The notes under the pieces were generated by a model. It was not told the DNA's origin. It saw nothing but the letters and a program-made list of their open reading frames with translations, and searched no databases. Below, piece by piece: positions 51,767-60,538 of a stretch of 64,000 nucleotides of DNA. The stretch spans positions 62,001 to 126,000 of the forward strand of contig NZ_QMBP01000012.1 in assembly GCF_003289945.1 (NCBI RefSeq), given 5' to 3'. The stretch is from Mesorhizobium hawassense. Its GTDB lineage: Bacteria; Pseudomonadota; Alphaproteobacteria; Rhizobiales; Rhizobiaceae. Position numbers and translations under genes: made by a program. Numbering within the stretch: the stretch's first letter is position 1; every line of letters begins with the position of its first letter.

Positions 51767-52926
51767 GCCGTTCCGACCCTGCGCATGGTGGCGGTCATCT
51801 CGATGACCGCGTCGAGGATGATGGCCGCCGCAAAGGCCAGCGCCACGGTAGGCAGCGCGCCGAGCAGCACGAGATCCATCGCCGTCTGGCCGACCCCCTG
51901 GAAAACGAATACGCCGAAGCCGCCGCCACCGATCAGCGCGGCAATGGTGGCAAGGCCGATATTCTGCACCAGCACGATGCGAATACCGGTCAGGATCACC
52001 GGAAAGGCGAGCGGGAACTCGACATCGAACAGGCGCTGGCGGTCGGTCATGCCCATGCCGCGCGCGGCGTCGTTGGCCGCGCGGGGTACACCAGCCAGCC
52101 CAACCACGGTGTTGGCCACCACCGGCAGTAGCGAATAGAGGAAGAGCGCAACGAAAGCGGGCGCCGTGCCGATACCCCTGACGCCGATCGCGGCGGCGCC
52201 CGGCACGTGGACGGAGACCCAGCCGAGCGGCGCGATCAGCAGGCCGAAGAGCGCGATCGACGGAATGGTCTGGATGATGTTGAGCACGTTCAGCACCGCT
52301 GCCCGCAGTTTCTCGACGCGATGGCAAAGGATGCCGAGCGGTATGCCGACAATCATCGCGCCGGCCAGCGAGCCAAGCGCCAGGGTAACGTGCTTGGAAG
52401 CCTCGGCCCAGAAACTGTCGGCCCGGCTGGCGTATTCCTTGAGGATCGAGAGGCTGTCCCAGCTGCCCGAGACGAGCAGTGCCGCGATGGCGAGCGCGGC
52501 GAGCACCAGCACACCGACGCGTGACCAAGGCGACAGGTTCAGCCGGGTCAGCACATCGGCCAGAAGCAACGTGAAGGCGAAGATCAGCAGCCAGAAGCCG
52601 GAGGCCGGAGCGATGCGGGCGAAGGTGTTGCCGGCCGGCGTCAAGAAGCCGCCGGCAACGCCGATCAGGATCGTAAGAGCGACAAGCGCAGCGACGCTGG
52701 CGGCCAGCCTGAGGATGAGGGGTGTCTTGAGCAGCGCGACGATGCCGCAGACGATCACGATCGTCAGCAACAACATGCCAAGCGTCGGCGGCAACGCTTC
52801 GAGGATCGGGCGCGCCTGCCCCGGCACGATGCGGTTGGCGCGGAAGGTAGCGAAGGAGGCGAAGAAGGCGGCATAAGCCACGATCACAGCGATCACGACG
52901 CCGAGCTTGTCGAAGCGGAGGGTCAT
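51763..52926 (-). CDS. ABC permease, YehY/OsmU type (long form)
   Basis: A 387-residue permease with about ten membrane helices; E. coli YehY has 385. The N-terminal 180 residues are extra helices before the transport domain. The domain begins near HVTLALGSLAGAMIVGIPLG and has the coupling motif DAARGMGMTDRQRLFDVEFPLAFP. It pairs with the shorter permease encoded downstream. Start at 52926. Confidence 0.9.
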   Translation of the reverse strand: MTLRFDKLGVVIAVIVAYAAFFASFATFRANRIVPGQARPILEALPPTLGMLLLTIVIVCGIVALLKTPLILRLAASVAALVALTILIGVAGGFLTPAGNTFARIAPASGFWLLIFAFTLLLADVLTRLNLSPWSRVGVLVLAALAIAALLVSGSWDSLSILKEYASRADSFWAEASKHVTLALGSLAGAMIVGIPLGILCHRVEKLRAAVLNVLNIIQTIPSIALFGLLIAPLGWVSVHVPGAAAIGVRGIGTAPAFVALFLYSLLPVVANTVVGLAGVPRAANDAARGMGMTDRQRLFDVEFPLAFPVILTGIRIVLVQNIGLATIAALIGGGGFGVFVFQGVGQTAMDLVLLGALPTVALAFAAAIILDAVIEMTATMRRVGTA

Positions 52927-52948
52927 GAGAAACCGTTGCGCGAGCTGA

Positions 52949-53860
52949 CTACTTCAAAAACCCGTTCTTCTTGAGGAAATCCTCCGCCACCCCCTTGGCC
53001 GGTTCGCCGCCCAGTTGCACGCGGCCGTTGAGCTCCTGCAGCGTGACGAGATCGAGCTTGGCGAAGACCGGCTTCAGCAGCGCCTCGATTTCCGGGTGCT
53101 GCTTCAGGACCTCTTCGCGGATGATCGGCGCCGGCTGATAGACCGGCTGGACGGCCTTGTCATCCTCGAGCACGACGAGGCCGGAGGGCTGGATGCCGCC
53201 ATCGGTGCCATAGACCATGGCGGCGTTGGCGCCGTTGGTCTGGTTGGCGGCGGCCGCGATGGTCGCCGCGGTATCGCCACCGGAGAGCGTGATCAGCTGG
53301 TCGGGCTTCAGCGTGAAGCCGTAGGTCGTCTGGAAGGCCGGAAGCGCCGCGGCCGAATTGACGAACTCCGCGGAAGCCGCGAGCACCACCTTGCCGCCGC
53401 CAGAAACGTATTTGCCGAAGTCCGAAAGCGTGACGAGCTTGTTCTCGTCGGTCACTTCCTTGCGCAGCGCGATCGCCCAGGTGTTGTTGGCCGGCGACGG
53501 CGACAGCCAGACGATCTTGTTGGCGTCATAGTCGAGCTTCTTGGCGGTCTCGTAGGCCTTGGCGGCATCCTTCCAGGCCGGATCGTCGGCCTTCTGGAAG
53601 AAGAACGCGGCATTGCCGGTGTATTCGGGATAGATGTCGATCTCGCCGGCGGTGATCGCCTTGCGCACCACGGGCGTCGCGCCGAGCTGGATGCGATCGG
53701 TCGTCTTGATGTCGTTGGCGTTGAGCACGAGCTGGATGATGTTGCCCAGCACCCCGCCCTCGGTGTCGATCTTCGAGGAGACGACCACCTGCGCATTGGC
53801 CGAAGCCGTCGCGATGCCAAGCGCTATCGCCGCGAAAGCGAGCTTTCTAACTGAAAACAT
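52949..53860 (-). CDS. Osmoprotectant-type ABC substrate-binding protein (YehZ-like)
   Basis: A 303-residue periplasmic binding protein of the OpuAC/OsmX family. The signal peptide ends near ATASANAQ. Typical segments are VSSKIDTEGGVLGNIIQLVL, AGEIDIYPEYTGNAAFFF and DGGIQPSGLVVLEDDKAVQP. It would bind glycine betaine, choline or another quaternary amine; YehZ itself binds betaine weakly. First gene of the four-gene operon; about 240 bases separate it from the divergent FMN reductase gene. Confidence 0.9.
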   Translation of the reverse strand: MFSVRKLAFAAIALGIATASANAQVVVSSKIDTEGGVLGNIIQLVLNANDIKTTDRIQLGATPVVRKAITAGEIDIYPEYTGNAAFFFQKADDPAWKDAAKAYETAKKLDYDANKIVWLSPSPANNTWAIALRKEVTDENKLVTLSDFGKYVSGGGKVVLAASAEFVNSAAALPAFQTTYGFTLKPDQLITLSGGDTAATIAAAANQTNGANAAMVYGTDGGIQPSGLVVLEDDKAVQPVYQPAPIIREEVLKQHPEIEALLKPVFAKLDLVTLQELNGRVQLGGEPAKGVAEDFLKKNGFLK

Positions 53861-54098
53861 TATGAAAATCCCTTGCTATGAACCGATCGATCGGTGGCCG
53901 CATATGAGCACGGCTTCAACGCTCAGTCGGGGCATACGGTTTCATAACTAGGGGAACACGCGCAATAATTTTGTTCGGCCGAGTTAAGCCCTGTTCCCGC
54001 CCGACTTAACGTGAGGCCGACCTAAGGCCCGCTGGCCGCCTGCCCTGTTCTGGGGAATATTAGGACGGCGGGGTCGGCGGCCAACACAGGAGTATGTC

Positions 54099-54671
54099 AT
54101 GGCCAAGCACAAAGTCGGCTACCTCATCGGCAGTCTTGCCAAGGGCTCCATCAACCGCAAACTTGCGAAGGCCCTGGTAAAATTGGCGCCGCCGGAACTT
54201 GAAATGACTGAGATCCCCTTCAAGGACCTGCCACTCTACAGCTACGACTATGATGCCAACTTTCCGCCGGTCGCGCTGGAGTTCAAGAAAGCCATCGCGT
54301 CCGTCCAGGCGGTGCTTTTCGTCACTCCGGAGTACAACCGCTCGATCCCCGGCGGCCTGAAGAATGCAATCGACTGGGCGAGCCGCCCTTACGGCAAGAA
54401 CTCCTTTTCCCGCAAACCGTCAGCCGTCATCGGAACCTCGCCCGGCGCGATCGCAACCGCAGTCGCCCAGCAAAGCTTGCGCAGCGTCCTGAGCTTCTGC
54501 AACGCACCCCAGATGAACTCTCCCGAAGCCTATATTCAGTTTACCCCGGGATTGATCACCGACGATGGCGAGGTGACGGTAGAGTCCACCGAAACATTCC
54601 TGCGCAATTATATGGACGAATTCCACATGTTCATCGCGCGGGTCCTGCAGGTGCTTCCGCCGGACGCATAA
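54099..54671 (+). CDS. NADPH-dependent FMN reductase family protein
   Basis: A 190-residue flavodoxin-fold reductase of the ChrR/SsuE type that reduces quinones, chromate or FMN. The FMN phosphate loop is GSLAKGSINRKLAKAL, and the conserved second loop is FVTPEYNRSIPGGLKNAIDW. It is cytoplasmic and stands alone. The ATG at 54099 follows ACAGGAGTATGTC. Confidence 0.9.
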   Translation: MAKHKVGYLIGSLAKGSINRKLAKALVKLAPPELEMTEIPFKDLPLYSYDYDANFPPVALEFKKAIASVQAVLFVTPEYNRSIPGGLKNAIDWASRPYGKNSFSRKPSAVIGTSPGAIATAVAQQSLRSVLSFCNAPQMNSPEAYIQFTPGLITDDGEVTVESTETFLRNYMDEFHMFIARVLQVLPPDA

Positions 54672-54785
54672 CGCCGGCGGCTTTGTTTTGATGCATGTCG
54701 TTGTCCCAGAACCGTTGCACACTTCCGGGCGACATGCATCAGGCGGGCTGTTCGAGCGGCCGGAAGAGCTGGTCCGACCGCTTCT

Positions 54786-56006
54786 TCAAAATTTGGGGGC
54801 GGCTACCATCCTCAACGTGCCCAGCGCCAGAAAGCAAAGCACGACGACCGGAAAGACGATCCAGTTCAGCATGGTCCAGCCCCAGACATTGTAGATCGCG
54901 CCGGACATCAGCGAGGCGAAGGCGACGGAGCCGAACAGGACGAAGTCGTGAAAACCCTGGACCTTGCTCTTCTCGGAAGGCCGGTAGCTGGCGGCAACCA
55001 TGGCGGTGGCGCCGATGAAGCCGAAGTTCCAGCCGAGGCCGAGCAGGATCAGCGCCGTCCAGAATTGCCACAGATGCAGCCCGGAAAGCGCCACGGCGCC
55101 GCAACCGATCAGCAGCACGAGGCCGGCGGCGACAATGCGTTCGGCGCCGAAGCGGTGGATCAGCGAGCCGGTGAAGAAGCTCGGTCCGAACATGGCCATG
55201 ACGTGCCAGGAAATGCCGAGCGTCGCATTGTCTTCCGAGAGGCCGCAGCCGACCATGGCGAGCGGCGCGCCGGTCATGACGAAACTCATCAGCGCGTAGC
55301 TGCCGACGGTGCAGAAAAGCGCCGCGACGAAACGCGGCTGGGTGACGATTTCGATCAGCGGCCGGGCATCGCTCGAGGCGGTCTCCGTGACGGTGTTCGC
55401 ACGCGGAGACACGCGCAGCAACGACAGGATCAGCGCGCCGGCCGCCGCCAGCGGCAGGATCGAGGCGAACGACCCTGCAAACATCACCGGGGCCAGCAAT
55501 TCGCGTGTGTAGATGACGATCTGCGGACCGAGTATGGCGGTGATGATGCCGCCCGCCAGCACGAAGGAAATGGCGCGGGCCTTGAACGCGGGCGGCGCGT
55601 TGTCGGCGGCGGCGAAGCGGAACTGCTGGACGAAGGCTCCGCCGACGCCGATGACGCAGAGGCCGAAGGCAAACAGCCAGAAGCTCGCCTGATAGAGCGC
55701 GAGCGTCGCGATCAGGCCGCCGAGCGCGGTGACGATCGTGCCGGTCATGAAGCCGCCACGATGGCCGAGGCTGCGGATGATGGCGGCGGCAGGCAAGGCG
55801 CCGAGCGCCACGCCGATGTTGAAACCGGTGACCGGCGCCGTCGCCAGCGACTTGTCCGGACCGAGCAGATATTGACCGGCGAGCGCGCCGAGCGAAATGG
55901 CGATCGGAGCGGCCGAACCGACGATTGCCTGCGCGGCGGCAAGCAACACCGCGGTGCGGCGCCCTTCCCTGCCGGTCTCGGCGACCGCTGCTGTTGCGGC
56001 CGTCAC
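54786..56006 (-). CDS. Major facilitator superfamily transporter
   Basis: A 406-residue MFS transporter with 12 hydrophobic segments. The loop 2-3 motif reads IRSLGHRGGFMTG, a degenerate form of GxxxDRxGRR. The substrate is unknown. It begins at the GTG at 56006, overlapping the nusB stop by four bases (GTGA), with AAGGA upstream, so it is the last gene of the rib-nusB transcript. The position suggests, without proof, a link to flavin metabolism or simply read-through expression. Confidence 0.85.
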   Translation of the reverse strand: MTAATAAVAETGREGRRTAVLLAAAQAIVGSAAPIAISLGALAGQYLLGPDKSLATAPVTGFNIGVALGALPAAAIIRSLGHRGGFMTGTIVTALGGLIATLALYQASFWLFAFGLCVIGVGGAFVQQFRFAAADNAPPAFKARAISFVLAGGIITAILGPQIVIYTRELLAPVMFAGSFASILPLAAAGALILSLLRVSPRANTVTETASSDARPLIEIVTQPRFVAALFCTVGSYALMSFVMTGAPLAMVGCGLSEDNATLGISWHVMAMFGPSFFTGSLIHRFGAERIVAAGLVLLIGCGAVALSGLHLWQFWTALILLGLGWNFGFIGATAMVAASYRPSEKSKVQGFHDFVLFGSVAFASLMSGAIYNVWGWTMLNWIVFPVVVLCFLALGTLRMVAAPKF

Positions 56007-56497
56007 GAAGCGTCCTTGCCACGCCCCTCGCCGCGAACCCGGCGCGAGACACGATCGAGAACGGCGTTCACCAGCTTCGGCTCGTCTTCCTCGTAGAAGG
56101 CCTTGGCGATATCGACATATTCGGAGACGATCACGGCCACCGGGACGTCCTCGCGCTTCATCAATTCGTAGACTCCGGCGCGCAGGATGGCGCGCAGCGT
56201 CGAATCCAGCCGCGACAGCGGCCAGTCCTCGGTGAGCGCCTGGCGAATGACGGGGTCGATGGTCTTCTGGTTTTCGACGACGCCGGTCAGGATGGCGCGG
56301 AACCATTGCGCGTCGGCCTCGCGGTAGAGCGCGCCGTCGACTTCCTTGCCGAGCCGGAACGCTTCGTATTCGGCCGTGATCTCGAAGACGCCGCTGCCGG
56401 ACACATCCATCTGGTAGAGCGCCTGGACGGCGGCAAGACGGGCGGCACCGCGCTTGTTGGCGTGGCGCACCGCACCGGTCGAGGCGGGTTCGGTCAC
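56003..56497 (-). CDS. nusB: Transcription antitermination factor NusB
   Basis: A 164-residue all-helical NusB, which with S10 binds boxA RNA in rRNA antitermination. Seen are KRGAARLAAVQALYQMDVSG near the N-terminus, LDSTLRAILRAGVYELM and VAVIVSEYVDIAKAFYEEDEP, key part VIVSEYVDIAKAF, with the ending FVNAVLD-like KLVNAVLDRVSR. It starts at a GTG at 56497, overlapping the ribH stop by four bases. The ribH-nusB order is conserved in alphaproteobacteria. Confidence 0.95.
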   Translation of the reverse strand: MTEPASTGAVRHANKRGAARLAAVQALYQMDVSGSGVFEITAEYEAFRLGKEVDGALYREADAQWFRAILTGVVENQKTIDPVIRQALTEDWPLSRLDSTLRAILRAGVYELMKREDVPVAVIVSEYVDIAKAFYEEDEPKLVNAVLDRVSRRVRGEGRGKDAS

Positions 56498-56988
56498 GAT
56501 TGGGCTCCGAGTTTCTCTTTGAGCGCGATCATGGTCAGCGCCGCGCGCGCTGCGAAGCCGCCCTTGTCGCCTTCCGTCTTCTTCGCGCGCGTCCATGCCT
56601 GCGCGTCGTTCTCGGTGGTCAAAATGCCATTACCGATCGCAACCGCCTCCTGCACCGAAAGGTCCATCAGCGCGCGGCTCGATTCATTGGCGACGATGTC
56701 GAAATGATAGGTGTCGCCGCGAATGATGGTGCCGAGCGCGACGAAGCCGTCATAATGCGTGCCGCCTTCGGCAGCGCCATCGAGCGCGAAGCATATCACG
56801 GCCGGGATTTCCAGCGAACCGGGAACTGTCACCACGTCATAGGTGGCGCCGGCTTCGTCGAGCGCGCCGGTCGCGCCTTCGAGCAGGGCGTCGGCGAGAT
56901 CGTCGTGAAAACGCGCTTCGACAATGAGCAGATGCGCCTTCGCCTTCGGGCGAATGAACGCTTTGCCGTGTTGGGATGTGCCAGCCAT
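56494..56988 (-). CDS. ribH: 6,7-dimethyl-8-ribityllumazine synthase
   Basis: A 164-residue lumazine synthase, the penultimate riboflavin enzyme. Seen are IVEARFHDDLADALLEGA with the active-site Phe region, VPGSLEIPAVI, and the catalytic loop GTIIRGDTYHFDIVANESSRAL, key part IIRGDTYHFDIV with the His. It ends AALTMIALKEKL. It is separated from ribE by the inserted HEAT-like gene. Confidence 0.95.
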   Translation of the reverse strand: MAGTSQHGKAFIRPKAKAHLLIVEARFHDDLADALLEGATGALDEAGATYDVVTVPGSLEIPAVICFALDGAAEGGTHYDGFVALGTIIRGDTYHFDIVANESSRALMDLSVQEAVAIGNGILTTENDAQAWTRAKKTEGDKGGFAARAALTMIALKEKLGAQS

Positions 56989-57100
56989 AAAAATCTCCGG
57001 GGGGTTGCCGGTGACTTAGGCCGAAGCCGGATTGATCGCAAGCGGAAGATTGGCGGAAGCGTGCGAGGCCTATTGATCAGGCCGCGCGCCACCTGTCCGG

Positions 57101-57469
57101 CTAAATCTCGCGCCGGCCCTGTCGTGCCACATACACCATGATGTCGCTGAGCATGTCCTCGACGGATCCGTGATGGTGCCCCAAGTGCCGCAAATCGGCC
57201 AACAGCGCTAGAACCGACCCAATTTCGATAGCTCCGTGAATACGCGCGATATGACCTATCCCAACGATAGCTATATTGCGCACCGAGTAATCGGTGTGGC
57301 GTGCGTATTTGAAGCAGACATCCTGGGCAAAGCGCCAGTCGTCATGCCAGGAGATAGTCAGAATTGCTCTGATCTGCTCGCCCGTTTCGCCGGAAAGCAA
57401 ACTCTTGTACGTCCGGGAACGATCGAGTTCCTTGACGCCTTCATAGACAAGGGTTGCCCTCTTGTTCAA
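57101..57469 (-). CDS. HEAT-repeat-like small protein inserted in the rib operon
   Basis: A 122-residue soluble helical protein. The central part, YARHTDYSVRNIAIVGIGHI followed by ARIHGAIEIGSVLALLADLR, resembles one to two HEAT repeats of a group of small proteins, some of them immunity-like. No catalytic motif is seen. The start is a TTG at 57469 that overlaps the ribE stop (TTGA), so translation is coupled to ribE. Base composition is somewhat lower in GC than the neighbours. It is not part of the usual nrdR-ribD-ribE-ribH-nusB order. Function unknown. Confidence 0.7.
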   Translation of the reverse strand: MNKRATLVYEGVKELDRSRTYKSLLSGETGEQIRAILTISWHDDWRFAQDVCFKYARHTDYSVRNIAIVGIGHIARIHGAIEIGSVLALLADLRHLGHHHGSVEDMLSDIMVYVARQGRREI

Positions 57470-58083
57470 AGCCCCTCTTTCGCTGCGTCTGCCAGGCGGG
57501 CGGCGTAGCGGGCCATGGTGTCGATCTCGATGTTGACGCGGTCGCCGACCTGGCGCTGGCCCCAGGTGGTGACGCTCAGCGAATGGTGGATCAGGAGCAC
57601 GTCGAAGCGAGTGTCGTCGACTTTGTTGACGGTGAGCGAGGTCCCGTCGAGGGCGACCGACCCCTTCGGCGCTATGAACTTGGCCAGATGGCGCGGCGCT
57701 TCCAACGTGAAGCGCACCGCATCGCCCTCCTCCTTGCGCTCGACGATCTCGGCGGTGCCGTCGACATGGCCGGAGACGATGTGGCCGCCGAGTTCGTCGC
57801 CGATCTTCAGCGCCCGTTCGAGGTTGATCCGGGTGCCGGATTTCCAGCTCGACGCGGTGGTCAGCCTGAGCGCTTCCTCCCAGGCCTCGACCTCGAACCA
57901 GCGTGCGTTGGAGCCATGTTCGGGAAGCGCGGTGACGGTAAGGCAGACGCCGCCGCAGGAAATCGAGGCGCCAATGGCGATGGTCTCGGGATCGTAGGCA
58001 GTGTCGATGCGCAAGCCGACGCCTTCGGCGAGCGGCTTCGCCGAAGCGACGGTCCCGACGTCGGTGACAATTCCGGTGAACAT
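57466..58083 (-). CDS. ribE: Riboflavin synthase alpha chain
   Basis: A 205-residue riboflavin synthase made of two lumazine-binding barrels. The first begins MFTGIVTDVGTV and has ASISCGGVCLTVTAL. The second has GGHIVSGHVDGTAEI and KGSVALDGTSLTVNKV. Both halves carry the conserved substrate-binding signature. Its ATG overlaps the last base of the ribD stop (TAATG). Confidence 0.95.
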   Translation of the reverse strand: MFTGIVTDVGTVASAKPLAEGVGLRIDTAYDPETIAIGASISCGGVCLTVTALPEHGSNARWFEVEAWEEALRLTTASSWKSGTRINLERALKIGDELGGHIVSGHVDGTAEIVERKEEGDAVRFTLEAPRHLAKFIAPKGSVALDGTSLTVNKVDDTRFDVLLIHHSLSVTTWGQRQVGDRVNIEIDTMARYAARLADAAKEGL

Positions 58084-59213
58084 TAATGGTCCCTCACCCA
58101 TTCAGCGTAAGCGTCTTCGCCAAACCGCATCTCGCGCAGTTTGCGGAAGCCTGCCGGGATATGGTCGGCGTCGATCGGCGATGCAATGCCGTCCTCGCCG
58201 ATCGCCTCAGGACCATGGAACAGGACGATGCGGTCGACCAGGTCTTCGTCGAGGAAGGCTTTTGCCACCTTGGCGCCGCCTTCGACCAGAACGCTTGCCA
58301 TGCCAAGCGCGGCAAGGTCCTCGAGCAATTCCGGCAATGCGACGACGCCCTCATGGGTTTCGGTGCCGATGAAGCGCACGCCTGCACGTTCGAGCGCCGC
58401 CCGCCGATGCGGATCGGCTTCGAGGCAGGAGGCAATATAGAGCGGCACGCGGTCGACGCCGGACACCAGCTTCGACGTCTCCGGCAGCCGGATCTGCCGA
58501 TCGAGGATGATGCGCGCCGGCGAGCGGTTCTCCAGTCCCGGCAGGCGCACGGTCAGCGCCGGATCGTCCTCCAGCGCGGTGCCGATGCCGACCAGGATGG
58601 CGTCGGCCTCGGCGCGCATCAGATAGACATCGCGCCGCGCGATCTCGCCGGTGATCGCGACCTGGCCGGCACCCTTGCGGCCGATCTTGCCGTCGCTTGA
58701 AAGCGCAAGCTTCAGAGTTACTTCCGGTCGCTTCTTCAGAGAACGAGTCAGATAGCCGGCCATCTGCTCGGCGGCTTCGGTCGCCAACACCTTCTCCACC
58801 ACCTCGACGCCGGCGGCGCGCAGGATGGCGTAGCCCTTGCCGGAGACGCGCGGATCGGGATCGCTCGCCGCACCGACGACGCGCGCGATGCCGGCATTGA
58901 CCAGCGCGTTGGCGCAAGGCGGCGTGCGGCCGTGATGGGCGCAAGGCTCCAATGTCACATAGGCGGTGGCGCCGCGAGCCAACTCGCCGGCCTCGGCCAG
59001 CGCTTCGGTCTCGGCATGCGGCCGCCCGCCAACGGCTGTCACGCCGGTGCCGACGATCATCGGGCCGGCGCCGTCGTCACGCACGATGATGGTGCCAACG
59101 GACGGGTTGGTCGAGGTGCGGCCGGCATTGCGACGCGACAGCCTGATGGCCGCGGCCATGAAACGGCGATCAAGCGCCGCCTGCGCGGCCTCGTTCAGCT
59201 GAGCTTTCGCCAT
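58083..59213 (-). CDS. ribD: Bifunctional riboflavin deaminase/reductase RibD
   Basis: A 376-residue bifunctional enzyme of riboflavin synthesis. The N-terminal deaminase has the zinc site GRPHAETEAL and TLEPCAHHGRTPPC. The C-terminal reductase from about residue 150 has VTLKLALSSDGKIG, ILVGIGTALEDDPALTVR and VLVEGGAKVAKAFLDE. It starts two bases after the nrdR... that is, nrdR lies immediately upstream in transcription order reversed: the nrdR stop at 59216 precedes this start at 59213. Confidence 0.95.
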   Translation of the reverse strand: MAKAQLNEAAQAALDRRFMAAAIRLSRRNAGRTSTNPSVGTIIVRDDGAGPMIVGTGVTAVGGRPHAETEALAEAGELARGATAYVTLEPCAHHGRTPPCANALVNAGIARVVGAASDPDPRVSGKGYAILRAAGVEVVEKVLATEAAEQMAGYLTRSLKKRPEVTLKLALSSDGKIGRKGAGQVAITGEIARRDVYLMRAEADAILVGIGTALEDDPALTVRLPGLENRSPARIILDRQIRLPETSKLVSGVDRVPLYIASCLEADPHRRAALERAGVRFIGTETHEGVVALPELLEDLAALGMASVLVEGGAKVAKAFLDEDLVDRIVLFHGPEAIGEDGIASPIDADHIPAGFRKLREMRFGEDAYAEWVRDH

Positions 59214-59215
59214 GA

Positions 59216-59695
59216 TCAGCCGGCGTCCTCTTCAGTCTTTTCCTCGTCGCCCTTCAATTCGCCCAGCAGCTCGTGAAAATCCTTGGCCTCACGGAAATTG
59301 CGATAGACCGAGGCAAAGCGGACATAGGCGACGTCATCCAGAGATTTCAGCGCCTCCATGACCAGCCGGCCGACCTCGCCCGAAGCAATCTCGGTTTCGC
59401 CGGAGCTTTCGAGCTGGCGCACGATGCCGGTCACGGCGCGGTCGATGCGCTCCGGGTCGACATTGCGCTTGCGCACCGCGATCTCGACGGAGCGCAGCAG
59501 CTTGTCGCGATCGAAAGGCACCTTGCGGCCAGACTTCTTGACGACGACGAGGTCGCGCAGCTGGACGCGCTCGAAGGTCGTGAACCGGCCGCCGCAATCG
59601 GGGCACACCCGCCGCCTGCGGATCGCGGCGCCGTCCTCGGCGGGACGCGAATCCTTCACCTGCGTATCTTCGGACTGGCAATAGGGACAGCGCAT
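59216..59695 (-). CDS. nrdR: Transcriptional repressor NrdR
   Basis: A 159-residue NrdR, the ATP/dATP-responsive repressor of ribonucleotide reductase genes. The zinc ribbon is MRCPYCQSEDTQVKDSRP...RRRRVCPDCGGRFTTFER, with cysteine pairs CPYC and CPDC. The ATP-cone domain follows (VVKKSGRKVPFDRDKLLRSV). It is upstream of ribD, a common arrangement. The ATG at 59695 is fixed by the zinc-ribbon start; the frame is open to 59797. Confidence 0.96.
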   Translation of the reverse strand: MRCPYCQSEDTQVKDSRPAEDGAAIRRRRVCPDCGGRFTTFERVQLRDLVVVKKSGRKVPFDRDKLLRSVEIAVRKRNVDPERIDRAVTGIVRQLESSGETEIASGEVGRLVMEALKSLDDVAYVRFASVYRNFREAKDFHELLGELKGDEEKTEEDAG

Positions 59696-59836
59696 GGGAA
59701 GCTTTCGGTTTGGCGATTCTCGGGATGCGGAAGGCTTAGTGTGTTTTGCCGCTACGGCAAAGCGCAGCGCCTTCGTAGCAGAGATAGCGAGGCGCAAGCA
59801 TAATTGCCAGCGTCCTGCCGCCGACGGCCGGCAGGC

Positions 59837-60430
59837 TCAGGGCGCCACATCCTTGGTCGAGAAACCGCAGGACGTGCCGAGATTGCGATAGGCCTTGGTG
59901 AAGCCATCCATCGGGATGCTGGCCACCGCCTGCTTGCCGAAAACCACGTCGAGCGAGGTGACCTTGCGCATGGCGCGCAGCAAGGCAAGGCTGGTCTTGG
60001 GCTGGTTGTCGACCATCCAGCTGGGACGGCCACCGGCGGCTGCGTCGGAGGTTACGGTCGCGGCAACCTTGACGCCGGGGTCACCGAAGGTCGCGGCGAT
60101 CTTGTTGCCGGTCGGCAGGGTCTTGTTGTCGACGATGAACATGATCGCCGGATAGGCGTCTGGCGGCAGCGCGTCGCCGGTCGAGATCGACATCGTCAGC
60201 GAGCCCGCATTGCCGAGGCCGTCGACGAAAGCGGTCGAGGCGGCGCAGGTCTTGTGCGCATCCTGCCCGGTATCGAGCGTATCGATGATGGTGGTCCACT
60301 TGCCGAAACTACTGGTGACCGGCATGTCGGCATTGGGCTGTGTCTGCTCCTGCGCGACCGCGCCGGACAGCGTGAAAGCGGCCAGCGAGCCAGACAGTGC
60401 CAGGACGGCAGGACGGAAAGTACGCATCAT
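59837..60430 (-). CDS. Exported protein, possibly IalB-related
   Basis: A 197-residue secreted protein with a signal peptide ending near SGAVAQ. The mature part is about 170 residues with two cysteines (KTCAAST and GTSCGF) and ends SIPMDGFTKAYRNLGTSCGF. The PMDGF-x-KAY-type ending and a single disulphide recall the invasion-associated locus B (IalB) family, but the match is weak. The first of two adjacent ATGs at 60430 is used, after GGAGACTTTG. Confidence 0.7.
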   Translation of the reverse strand: MMRTFRPAVLALSGSLAAFTLSGAVAQEQTQPNADMPVTSSFGKWTTIIDTLDTGQDAHKTCAASTAFVDGLGNAGSLTMSISTGDALPPDAYPAIMFIVDNKTLPTGNKIAATFGDPGVKVAATVTSDAAAGGRPSWMVDNQPKTSLALLRAMRKVTSLDVVFGKQAVASIPMDGFTKAYRNLGTSCGFSTKDVAP

Positions 60431-60538
60431 CAAAGTCTCCGGTAGCCTGCGCCGCCCGATCAGGCGGCGCGAAGCGCAAGGATAAAAGATGACGCGCGGC
60501 GCCCCGTCAACCAACAGAGAGGGCAACCGAGAGAGGGG

